From contig JAEENZ010000117.1 of NCBI GenBank assembly GCA_016283985.1, positions 1 to 16,513 of the forward strand: a stretch of DNA of 16,513 nucleotides, in the 5' to 3' direction. The position numbers and the translations under genes were made by a program. The DNA comes from Bacteroidales bacterium (GTDB taxonomy: Bacteria > Bacteroidota > Bacteroidia > Bacteroidales > UBA932). The notes under the pieces are model-generated. The model did no database searches and had not been told where the DNA came from. It saw only the letters and a list, made by a program, of their open reading frames with translations. This document shows positions 1 through 5,857 of this stretch, in pieces. Numbering within the stretch: the first letter of the stretch is position 1; each line of letters begins with the position of its first letter.

Positions 1-42
1 AATGAATCCGGCCCCGCCGGACACCAAAACAGTCTTTTTCAT
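1..42 (-). CDS. NAD-dependent epimerase/dehydratase, N-terminal fragment
   Basis: This is the beginning of a minus-strand gene that runs off the left edge; only 14 codons are visible, reading MKKTVLVSGGAGFI. This is the typical start of an extended short-chain dehydrogenase: a beta strand followed by the glycine-rich GGAGFI stretch of the Rossmann NAD(P)-binding loop, as in UDP-glucose 4-epimerase or dTDP-glucose 4,6-dehydratase. The ATG at 42 lies 18 nt after a good -7 box (TAAATTTG, minus strand, 61-68), which supports the start. Which sugar nucleotide it acts on cannot be told. It is divergent from queH across the palindrome array. Confidence 0.75.
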   Translation of the reverse strand, partial: MKKTVLVSGGAGFI

Positions 43-60
43 ATCGGTTCGATTGTTCTA

Positions 61-68
61 CAAATTTA
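61..68 (-). promoter_or_regulatory. -7 promoter element for the epimerase gene
   Basis: Read on the minus strand the sequence is TAAATTTG, matching the Bacteroidota TAnnTTTG consensus. The start codon is 18 nt downstream. I see no convincing -33 TTTG at the expected spacing. Confidence 0.55.
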
Positions 69-103
69 GTAAAAAACTGCACAACTCGGACCTTCCCATT
101 TGG

Positions 104-241
104 ACCTTCCTTGTTTTTGCCGTTTTTCAAGGAAGGTGGTGTGTTTTTCTGGGGGACCTTCCTTGTTTTTGTCGTTTTTTAAGGAAGGTCCTTATCTTTT
201 TGGGGGCACCTTCCTTGGTTAAGCCGGAAAATAAGGAAGGT
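104..241. repeat. Palindromic repeat array, family A (three units)
   Basis: There are three inverted repeats with arms ACCTTCCTTG/CAAGGAAGGT (104-113/128-137), GGACCTTCCTT/AAGGAAGGTCC (154-164/181-191) and ACCTTCCTT/AAGGAAGGT (208-216/233-241). The motif ACCTTCC begins at 104, 156 and 208, an exact 52-bp period. Each 34-bp palindrome has a T-rich, GCCG/GTCG-centred loop. Spacers of 18 bp separate them; the first two share a TTTTT run followed by GGGGG. A degenerate half copy (GGACCTTCC at 88-96) precedes the array. No open reading frame in this stretch looks genuine. Confidence 0.85.
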
Positions 242-260
242 TGCCGGAATTATGTGAAAG

Positions 261-399
261 ACCTGTAGAGTTTATCGGCCATTTTCTCTACAGGTAGGCC
301 TAAAAATGGCCGACCCGTCGAGATTTTGCCAGGTTTTCTCTACGGGTAGGGGGTAAAAAGGGGGTACCTGTAGAGAAAATGCGGTTTTTCTTAACAGGT
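261..399. repeat. Palindromic repeat array, family B (three units)
   Basis: Three further inverted repeats have a different arm sequence: ACCTGTAGAG/CTCTACAGGT (261-270/286-295, perfect), ACCCGTCGAG/CTCTACGGGT (313-322/338-347, one mismatch) and ACCTGTAGAGAAAA/TTTTCTTAACAGGT (366-379/386-399, two mismatches). Starts at 261, 313 and 366 continue the 52-53 bp phase of family A without a break. In unit 2 the left arm has changed (GTCGAG) while the right arm keeps CTCTAC. The last unit ends 28 bp before the queH start codon. Confidence 0.85.
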
Positions 400-415
400 A
401 CAATGGCGGTTTTGC

Positions 416-423
416 TATATTTG
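416..423 (+). promoter_or_regulatory. -7 promoter element for queH
   Basis: TATATTTG matches the Bacteroidota -7 consensus and ends 4 nt before the queH ATG, so the transcript should begin at or within a few bases of the start codon. The expected -33 position falls in or next to the last palindrome of the array, so that palindrome could overlap the RNA polymerase site. Confidence 0.65.
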
Positions 424-427
424 CAGC

Positions 428-1096
428 ATGCTGCTGAATCCGTCGGAATTACCGCAGGGGCGCCTGCTGTTACATTCGTGCTGCGCGCCGTGTTCCGGGG
501 CCATCGTCGAGGCCCTGGTGGAGGCGTACAGGGCCGCGGGGCGCAACCCGGCGGAGGAGATGGCCATCTTCTGGAGCAATTCCAATATATATGATAAAGA
601 GGAATACGAAAAGCGCCGGGGGGAAATCCTGCGCTACGCCGGGCTTTTTGGAATAGAGGTGATAGATGATGACTACGACCATGCGGCATGGACGGAACAG
701 GTTGCCAAAGGGCGTGAGGATGCCCCAGAGAGGGGCCCGCGCTGTCTGGAATGCTTCGCCTTCCGGCTGATGCGCGCTGCGCGCTATGCTGCCGGGAACG
801 GATTCGGCACCCTTACGACCACCCTCGCGTCTTCCCGCTGGAAGAGCCTGGAACAGGTGGATGAGGCCGGCCGTCGGGCGTGCGCCATGGTGGTGGAAGG
901 ACTTCCGAACAATGCTGAAGAGTTGCCGGCCAAGGCGTCGGCAGAAAGCCATCAGGGCACATCCGCAAAAGTCCAATGGTGGGGCCGCAACTGGCGCAAA
1001 GGCGGCCTCCAGCCCCGCCGGAACGAAATAATTCGAGAGCAGAACTTCTACAACCAGACCTTCTGCGGCTGCGAATACTCTATTTCACAGAATTGA
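428..1096 (+). CDS. queH: Epoxyqueuosine reductase QueH
   Basis: QueH (formerly DUF208) reduces epoxyqueuosine to queuosine in tRNA, replacing the cobalamin enzyme QueG. The 222-residue protein shows the family cysteine pairs: HSCCAPC (C18, C19, C22), RCLEC near residue 100 and FCGCEYS at the C-terminus, which bind the Fe-S cluster and second metal site. Other conserved stretches are LASSRWKSLEQVDEAG and NWRKGGLQPRRNEIIREQ. About 25 residues before WWGRNWRKGG (roughly residues 158-180) look inserted relative to the family. Transcription is probably leaderless. The 3' end overlaps the convergent hemerythrin-LuxR gene by 17 bp. Confidence 0.93.
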   Translation: MLLNPSELPQGRLLLHSCCAPCSGAIVEALVEAYRAAGRNPAEEMAIFWSNSNIYDKEEYEKRRGEILRYAGLFGIEVIDDDYDHAAWTEQVAKGREDAPERGPRCLECFAFRLMRAARYAAGNGFGTLTTTLASSRWKSLEQVDEAGRRACAMVVEGLPNNAEELPAKASAESHQGTSAKVQWWGRNWRKGGLQPRRNEIIREQNFYNQTFCGCEYSISQN

Positions 1097-2018
1097 TATC
1101 CACGTAGCCATTGAGAATGGCGTACACCGTTAGGCCCGCCACCGTCTTGATGCCGGTCTTGCGGGTGATGTTCTTGCGGTGGGTGATGACCGTGTTGATG
1201 CTGATGTTGTGCCGGTCGGCAATCTCCTTGTTGAGGAGCCCCTGCGCCACGCTCACCAGAATCTCTATCTCCCTGTCGGACAGCTCATCCCTCTCCTCGC
1301 CGGCGGAGGCATCCTGCTTCTCCGTCCGGGCATGGCTGAGGGGGTTCTCTATCAGCCGCACCATCGGCACCAGGATGTTGTCTTCGATGGCGGTGTGGGA
1401 GTCGAGGTCGCTCTGGAGGGCGAAGATGTAGTTGAGGAGACGCACGCGCAGGCGGTCATCGCAGGTCGCCGGCAAACTCTTGAGTATCAGGCTCTTGAGG
1501 TCAGACAGTTTCTCTTCGATGTTGGAATGGTTCTCCTCAAATCTATCTATGCTGTAGTGAGGGTCTCGCTTGCCAAGGAGCAGCCTCTGCACATAGGGGA
1601 TGACCTCACCTTCCTCGTATGCGAAATGCTTTTCCAGCTCCGCCTTGTACTCCGCGAAGAACTGCCATATTACCTTCTTCTGTGTGTCGGAGCAGGGCTT
1701 GATGAGGTCCTCGATGGTGGATGCCAGCAGCACCAGCGCGTTGCTCATGTAGTAGTCGTGGCTCTGGTGGAGATAGCGGAGGATGTCGTCGATGTGCCCG
1801 TCGCGCAGGATTTCCTCGGAAGGCTCATGGTCCTTGTGGGTATAGACGTTGCAGATGAGGAGGAAGGTGTCTGTATCGAGATGGTTCTTCTCGCAGATGT
1901 CCCGCACCGTCTTCTCCCCGAATCCCCCCTCTATCCCGAAGCGCGTGAGCACCGCCAGAAGATGGTAATTGACCTCTATGAGGTCAGCCATTTTCATGTT
2001 GCCGTGGAGTGGTTTCAT
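1080..2018 (-). CDS. ScdA_N/hemerythrin domain protein with C-terminal LuxR HTH
   Basis: This 312-residue protein joins three parts. Residues 9-60 resemble the ScdA_N domain of RIC/YtfE iron-centre repair proteins, but the usual Cys-Cys motif is replaced by GIEGGFGE. Residues 80-225 form a hemerythrin-like four-helix bundle with candidate di-iron ligands H87, H131, E135, H164, H208 and E212. Residues 245-305 are a LuxR/GerE helix-turn-helix (LSDREIEIL...NKEIADRHNISINTVITHRKNI). It probably senses oxygen, nitric oxide or iron-centre damage and controls transcription; targets are unknown. The reading frame is open far upstream, but the ATG at 2018 is chosen because a TATCTTTG box sits 5 nt before it. 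It is divergent from the NfeD-flotillin operon, a possible target. Confidence 0.88.
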   Translation of the reverse strand: MKPLHGNMKMADLIEVNYHLLAVLTRFGIEGGFGEKTVRDICEKNHLDTDTFLLICNVYTHKDHEPSEEILRDGHIDDILRYLHQSHDYYMSNALVLLASTIEDLIKPCSDTQKKVIWQFFAEYKAELEKHFAYEEGEVIPYVQRLLLGKRDPHYSIDRFEENHSNIEEKLSDLKSLILKSLPATCDDRLRVRLLNYIFALQSDLDSHTAIEDNILVPMVRLIENPLSHARTEKQDASAGEERDELSDREIEILVSVAQGLLNKEIADRHNISINTVITHRKNITRKTGIKTVAGLTVYAILNGYVDINSVK

Positions 2019-2023
2019 GGGTA

Positions 2024-2031
2024 CAAAGATA
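2024..2031 (-). promoter_or_regulatory. -7 promoter element for the hemerythrin-LuxR gene
   Basis: Read on the minus strand the sequence is TATCTTTG, ending 5 nt from the ATG at 2018. This fixes the start codon and implies an essentially leaderless message. It lies back to back with the nfeD promoter about 70 bp away. Confidence 0.65.
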
Positions 2032-2079
2032 GCAAAAAATGTCCACAATAAAAAATTTTGAAATTTTTGCAAAAAATTA

Positions 2080-2108
2080 TTGCAAATCAATAAAATTTTA
2101 TATATTTG
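2080..2108 (+). promoter_or_regulatory. Promoter of the NfeD-flotillin-XRE operon
   Basis: TATATTTG (2101-2108) is the -7 element; TTG at 2080-2082 lies 18 bp upstream, close to the usual -33 spacing. Predicted transcription starts near 2113, giving a ~48-nt AT-rich leader. The -7 box is overlapped by the left arm of a 13-bp inverted repeat (2104-2142). Confidence 0.6.
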
Positions 2109-2142
2109 CAGAAAACAACGAATAAACAGGTTTTCTGCAAAT
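2104..2142. promoter_or_regulatory. 13-bp inverted repeat over the -7 box and leader (candidate operator)
   Basis: ATTTGCAGAAAAC at 2104-2116 and GTTTTCTGCAAAT at 2130-2142 are exact reverse complements with a 13-bp centre. The left arm covers the end of the -7 box and the start of transcription. It could be a repressor operator or, in RNA, a 5' leader hairpin. A 13-bp perfect match at this spacing is unlikely by chance. Confidence 0.55.
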
Positions 2143-2160
2143 TTTAATTTATATAGGTAT

Positions 2161-2754
2161 ATGATTACTTGGTGGGCATCTCTTAGCGTTTTGAGCAAGA
2201 TCCTCTGGGGCATCACCCTCACTGCGACGCTCGTATTCATCATCCAGAGCATCCTTACCTTCATAGGTGCGGATGTGGATGGAGCTACCGACTTCGACGT
2301 GGATCCTTCCGACATGGGCGGGGATCTTGACGGAGGCATCAATCTCTACACCTTCCGCAACTTCGTGAACTTTATCCTCGGTTTCGGATGGACGGCCATC
2401 CTGCTGAAGGACAGTGTTCAGTCGAAGGCGGTCCTCATCATCATCTCGGCCCTCGTGGGTATAGCCCTGGTGGCGATCGTGATGTATCTTTTCAAACTCC
2501 TCGCGAGCATGCAGCAGAGCGGCAACATCGATGTTAACGAGGCTGCGGTGGGCTGCACCGGCAAGGTCTATCTCACCATCCCCGGCGAGCGCTCGGGCGA
2601 AGGCAAGGTGCAGATCACCATCGCCAACGCCGTGCGCGAGTACATCGCTCTCACCGATGGCGATACCATCAAGACCGGCACGCCCATCAAGGTCGTGGAG
2701 GTCATCAACGACAGCACTCTCCTGGTAGAAGAATTAAACTCTTTAATTGTATAA
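2161..2754 (+). CDS. NfeD-like membrane protein (flotillin partner)
   Basis: The 197-residue protein has hydrophobic segments near residues 10-30, 58-76 and 80-105, then a soluble C-terminal domain of about 75 residues (AAVGCTGKVYLTIPGERSG...) that looks like the OB-fold NfeD/YuaF domain. Short NfeD proteins are typically encoded next to flotillin-like proteins and act with them in membrane microdomains. The acidic stretch DVDGATDFDVDPSDMGGD between the first two helices is probably periplasmic. The ATG at 2161 is chosen because the more upstream in-frame start lies before the promoter. The flotillin start codon follows the stop by 4 nt. Confidence 0.85.
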   Translation: MITWWASLSVLSKILWGITLTATLVFIIQSILTFIGADVDGATDFDVDPSDMGGDLDGGINLYTFRNFVNFILGFGWTAILLKDSVQSKAVLIIISALVGIALVAIVMYLFKLLASMQQSGNIDVNEAAVGCTGKVYLTIPGERSGEGKVQITIANAVREYIALTDGDTIKTGTPIKVVEVINDSTLLVEELNSLIV

Positions 2755-2758
2755 CGAT

Positions 2759-4126
2759 ATGGAAATCTACGTAATCCTGATCATCGTCGCCGTCATCTTC
2801 ATCACGATTTCGGCCATCCTGAAGCGCTACAAGCGCTGCCCTTCAGACAAGATCCTTGTCATCTACGGTAAGACTGGCCGCCACGGCTCCTCCAAGTGCG
2901 TGCACGGTGGCGCAGCATTCATCTGGCCCGTGTTCCAGAACTATGCATTCCTCGACCTGACCCCCATCAGCATCGAGTGCAACCTCACCAACGCCCTTTC
3001 GAAGCAGAACATCCGCGTGGACGTCCCCTGCCGCTTCACCGTGGGTATCAGCACCGAGCCTGAGAACATGACCAACGCCGCAGAGCGCCTGCTCGGGCTC
3101 ACCACCAGCGCCATCCAGGGCATCGCCACCGATATCCTCTTCGGCCAGCTGCGTCTGGTCATCGCAACGATGGACATCGAGGAAATCAACGCCGACCGCG
3201 ACAAGTTCCTCGCGAACGTTTCCACCAACGTGGAGGCTGAACTCCGCAAGATCGGCCTGAAGCTCATCAACGTGAACGTCACCGATATCCGGGACGAATC
3301 CGGCTACATCGAGGCCCTCGGTAAGGAGGCTGCCGCGAAGGCCATCAACGACGCAAAGAAGAGCGTTGCAGAGCAGAACCGTTACGGTGAAACCGGTAAG
3401 GCTATCGCCGATAAGGACACCCGTGTGAACGTGGCTGCCGCCGATGCGGACGCCGTGAAGGGTGAAAACAACGCGAAGATCGAGATCGCGAACTCCGACG
3501 CCCTGCGCCGCCAGAAGACCGCTGAGGCCACTAGAGTCGCAGTCGCCGCCGAAAAGGTGCAGGCCGCAAAGGCCCTCGAGGAGGCATACCAGAGCGAGCG
3601 TGACGCTGAGCTTGCACGTGCCGAGCGCGAAAAGGCAACCCAGCAGGCAAACGTGGTGGTCGCCGCCCAGATCGAGAAGGAGAAGGCCATCATCGACGCA
3701 GAGGCTGAAGCCGAGCAGATCCGCCGCAAGGCAAAGGGTGAGGCTGACGCCATCTATGCGAAGATGGATGCACAGGCACGCGGTGTGTTCGAGATCCTGA
3801 CCAAGCAGGCACAGGGTTTCAACCAGTTGGTCGGTGCCGCCGAGGGCGATGCCCAGAAGGCTGTAATGATGATGATCGCCGACAAGCTGCCTGAGCTCGT
3901 GAAGACCCAGGTCGAGGCTGTGAAGGGCATCAACATCGACAAGGTGACCGTTTGGGACGGTGGTTCTTCCGTGAACGGGAAGACCGCGACCGCAAACTTC
4001 GTCTCCGGCCTGATGGGAAGCGTGCCTCCGCTCAGCGACCTGTTCAAGATGGCAGGCATGGACCTGCCGGATTATCTCGGCAAGAAGGTCAACCCTGAAG
4101 AACAGCCTGCAGCAGAGGAGAAGTAG
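2759..4126 (+). CDS. Flotillin-like SPFH/band 7 protein
   Basis: The 455-residue protein has an N-terminal membrane segment (residues 3-20), an SPFH/band 7 domain (about 28-190, CPSDKILVIYGKTG to NVNVTDIRDESGYIEALG), and a long Ala/Glu/Lys-rich helical region (about 200-355, many KA/EA repeats) typical of flotillins, ending in a short Gly/Pro-containing tail. Flotillins form large oligomers that organise membrane domains. The true start is taken as ATG 2759; the frame is open a few codons earlier from a TTG overlapping the upstream stop. Codon use is strongly biased to C-ending codons (AAC, ATC, GCC), more than its neighbours, which suggests high expression. It is second in the operon. Confidence 0.92.
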   Translation: MEIYVILIIVAVIFITISAILKRYKRCPSDKILVIYGKTGRHGSSKCVHGGAAFIWPVFQNYAFLDLTPISIECNLTNALSKQNIRVDVPCRFTVGISTEPENMTNAAERLLGLTTSAIQGIATDILFGQLRLVIATMDIEEINADRDKFLANVSTNVEAELRKIGLKLINVNVTDIRDESGYIEALGKEAAAKAINDAKKSVAEQNRYGETGKAIADKDTRVNVAAADADAVKGENNAKIEIANSDALRRQKTAEATRVAVAAEKVQAAKALEEAYQSERDAELARAEREKATQQANVVVAAQIEKEKAIIDAEAEAEQIRRKAKGEADAIYAKMDAQARGVFEILTKQAQGFNQLVGAAEGDAQKAVMMMIADKLPELVKTQVEAVKGINIDKVTVWDGGSSVNGKTATANFVSGLMGSVPPLSDLFKMAGMDLPDYLGKKVNPEEQPAAEEK

Positions 4127-4128
4127 TC

Positions 4129-4332
4129 ATGCCGATAATGATCAACATAGACGTGATGCTGGCCCGTCGGAAAATGAGTTCCGGCGAGTTGGCCACGCGG
4201 ATCGGCATAACCCCATCCAATATGTCGATCCTCAAGACCGGCAAAGTTAAAGCTCTGCGCATCTCCACGCTGGAGGCCCTGTGCCGCGAGTTGGATTGCC
4301 AGCCTTCGGACATCCTGGAGTATACTCCTTGA
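4129..4332 (+). CDS. Small XRE-family (Cro/CI, YozG-like) regulator
   Basis: This 67-residue protein is almost entirely one helix-turn-helix: INIDVMLARRKMSSGELATR, IGITPSNMSILKTGKVKALR and TLEALCRELDCQPSDILEY match the compact HTH of YozG-type regulators. Such proteins are usually found beside a DUF2975 membrane protein; here the partner genes are NfeD and flotillin. It begins 2 nt after the flotillin stop, with a GGAG in the end of that gene serving as a ribosome site, so it is co-transcribed. It may regulate its own operon; the 13-bp inverted repeat at 2104-2142 is a candidate site. Confidence 0.9.
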   Translation: MPIMINIDVMLARRKMSSGELATRIGITPSNMSILKTGKVKALRISTLEALCRELDCQPSDILEYTP

Positions 4333-4357
4333 TTTTCAACAGTTTTCGGTAGTTTTT

Positions 4358-4399
4358 CAATCCGCCCTTTTGTATATTGGGGCGGATTGTTTATATTTG
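4358..4399 (+). terminator. Terminator of the flotillin operon
   Basis: CAATCCGCCC (4358-4367) and GGGCGGATTG (4380-4389) form a perfect 10-bp stem with a 12-nt loop, followed by the T-rich TTTATATTTG. It lies 25 bp after the XRE stop codon. The loop and tail also contain the promoter of the next gene. Confidence 0.7.
4369..4399 (+). promoter_or_regulatory. Promoter of the 4429 lipoprotein gene
   Basis: TTTG at 4369-4372, 19 bp, then TATATTTG at 4392-4399: both elements match the Bacteroidota consensus at ideal spacing. The -33 element is the loop of the preceding terminator hairpin and the -7 element is its T-tail. Confidence 0.7.
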
Positions 4400-4428
4400 T
4401 GGCAGAGAAACATCAATTAATTATTAAT

Positions 4429-4884
4429 ATGAAAAAGTTATTTGTTTTAGCAGCTGCGGCCATTATGGTTCTTTTCGCAGGTTGCAACAAGGAAAATGGC
4501 GCTTCCGAAGAAGGGCAGTGGTTCTGCTACGAGAATGACGGCCAGGCCACCAGAATGTATCTTGAACTCAAGGGCGGTAAGGCCGACATGATCATCACCG
4601 CATGGGGTGTCCGTTACAAAGGGGACTATACCTACAATGATGGAACTGTCACAATCACTTACAAGAGCGGTGGCTGTTTGACCAGATATGTCGCTGGAGA
4701 GGAACCGGAGAAAGCCACTTCAATCAGCAATCTTTTCAACGATTGGCCCGGCCCCACCTCTGCAGACCATGTCATTTTCTCCAGTCCTATCAAGTTTGGG
4801 TTCGATGTGGATGGAGACAAGGCGTTGTTCAACTATGAAGACGCGAACGGATCTATAAGGTATGAAATGACCCGCAAAAAGTAG
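4429..4884 (+). CDS. Lipoprotein of unknown function
   Basis: The 151-residue protein opens with a lipoprotein signal peptide (MKKLFVLAAAAIMVLFAGC; lipidated Cys19), followed by CNKENGASEEG. The rest is beta-rich with repeating patterns (KADMIITAWGVRYKGDYTYNDG, TVTITYKSGG) that suggest a small beta-barrel or lipocalin-like fold, common among Bacteroidota lipoproteins, but I do not recognise the family. The open frame extends 14 codons upstream, but those overlap the promoter, so ATG 4429 is used. It ends 1 bp from the convergent apbE gene, and the pair share no terminator space. Confidence 0.8.
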   Translation: MKKLFVLAAAAIMVLFAGCNKENGASEEGQWFCYENDGQATRMYLELKGGKADMIITAWGVRYKGDYTYNDGTVTITYKSGGCLTRYVAGEEPEKATSISNLFNDWPGPTSADHVIFSSPIKFGFDVDGDKALFNYEDANGSIRYEMTRKK

Positions 4885-4885
4885 A

Positions 4886-5857
4886 TTACTGCAGCTTGAA
4901 TCCCGGGGAAGTCCAAATATCCTCGGAGATCAGGCAAGCTTCAAGGTCAGGGCGCGAGAGTATGAACTCTTGCGCCTTTTCCGTTCCTATCACCATGCAG
5001 TAGGTAGCGTAGGCATCCGCCTCCATCGCCGTGGGGGCTATTACGGTGGCGCTCAGCAGCTTATGCTGCACGGGGTATCCGGTTCGGGGATCGATGGTGT
5101 GGGAATATTTGACCCCGTCCTTGATGTAGTATTTACGGTAATTGCCGGATGTGACGACACCTTGCGGGCCGCCGTTGGATTCCCAGATGCCTTCCATCTT
5201 GGCCCCCGGGCTGTTGTTGCCGTCCTCCGGCTTGTCAATGCCCACGCGCCAGGGTTTTCCCGACGGGTTGAGGCCGTCGCAGAAGATTTCGCCAATGTCG
5301 ACCAGCATGTCCTTGATGCCCAGGCTGTAGAGGTATGCGGCCACCTTGTCGCAGCTATAGCCCTGGGCTACTGCGTTGAAATTTAACTTCGGTTGTTGGT
5401 TTGTTCCCGTTTTGGGCCGTTTTTCGGAACAAACTGCAATTCCGCAATCGGCAAGTGTCTGGCGGACGAGTTCGTCCGAGGGCAGCGAGTAGGTTTTGAA
5501 GCCAAAACCCCAGATATCGAACAGCGGCCCCGCGGCGCAGTTCAGGGCGCCGCCGGTTTCCTCCTTGAATTTGTCCGCCGCCTGTTTAACTTCCAGGAAC
5601 ATCGGGCTGAGCTGGACAGGCTCCCCGGCATTGTAGCGGCTTAGCTGCGAGCGTTTGTTGTATCCCGAGAGGGTAGTGTCGATTTCTTCCAGGATGGCCT
5701 CGATGCCCTTCTGGATCTCGGCCGGCCGCGCCTTCACGCCCTTGATATTAGCCTTCACGCTCCACACGCCCCCCTGCGCGTAGCCCCCGAACTGCACGTA
5801 GTGGCTCTGGCTGCAGGCCGAGAGCAGTAAGGATAAAAGTATGAGACGGATTCTCAT
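4886..5857 (-). CDS. apbE: FAD:protein FMN transferase (ApbE), lipoprotein
   Basis: ApbE attaches FMN from FAD to Thr/Ser residues of periplasmic or membrane proteins such as RnfG and NqrC. The 323-residue protein has a lipoprotein signal (LLLSAC, Cys15), the N-terminal GVWSVKANI region, ALNCAAGPLFDIWGFGF, NFNAVAQGYSCDKVAAYL (the binding loop, usually G-IAKGYAVD), LVDIGEIFCDG and the C-terminal SHTIDPRTGYPV...AMEADAYAT that binds Mg-FAD. A variable loop near residues 148-158 holds a short palindrome. It is the last gene of the overlapping operon; its ATG overlaps the rsmE stop (ATGA). No target protein is evident in this window. Confidence 0.93.
   Translation of the reverse strand: MRIRLILLSLLLSACSQSHYVQFGGYAQGGVWSVKANIKGVKARPAEIQKGIEAILEEIDTTLSGYNKRSQLSRYNAGEPVQLSPMFLEVKQAADKFKEETGGALNCAAGPLFDIWGFGFKTYSLPSDELVRQTLADCGIAVCSEKRPKTGTNQQPKLNFNAVAQGYSCDKVAAYLYSLGIKDMLVDIGEIFCDGLNPSGKPWRVGIDKPEDGNNSPGAKMEGIWESNGGPQGVVTSGNYRKYYIKDGVKYSHTIDPRTGYPVQHKLLSATVIAPTAMEADAYATYCMVIGTEKAQEFILSRPDLEACLISEDIWTSPGFKLQ
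5399..5434. repeat. Short inverted repeat inside apbE
   Basis: GTTTGTTCC (5399-5407) and GGAACAAAC (5426-5434) are exact 9-bp arms around an 18-bp T/G-rich centre. It encodes a non-conserved loop of ApbE. Taken alone, a 9-bp inverted repeat of this span is expected by chance in a window this size. Confidence 0.4.

Noticed and set aside
2..268. 88-codon plus-strand open frame across the palindromes
   Set aside because: It overlaps the epimerase start and promoter on the other strand and the repeat array, and its translation is Phe/Leu-rich repeat sequence without domain features.
88..399. CRISPR array
   Set aside because: Spacing is regular, but the repeats belong to two families, are each palindromic and diverged, the 17-19 bp spacers are too short and partly alike, and no cas gene is present.
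104..399. Integron attC sites
   Set aside because: The palindromes lack the RYYYAAC/GTTRRRY ends and no integrase or cassette-like gene is nearby.
1179..2051. 290-codon plus-strand open frame opposite the hemerythrin-LuxR gene
   Set aside because: It lies wholly opposite a gene with clear hemerythrin and HTH motifs; the Val/Leu/Glu-rich composition is typical of an antisense shadow.
2019..2342. Longer N-terminus for the hemerythrin-LuxR protein
   Set aside because: The extension would run upstream of the TATCTTTG box, through the divergent promoter and into nfeD, and its translation has no domain.
4333..4428. Extra small gene between the XRE regulator and the lipoprotein
   Set aside because: The stretch is fully explained by a terminator and an overlapping promoter.
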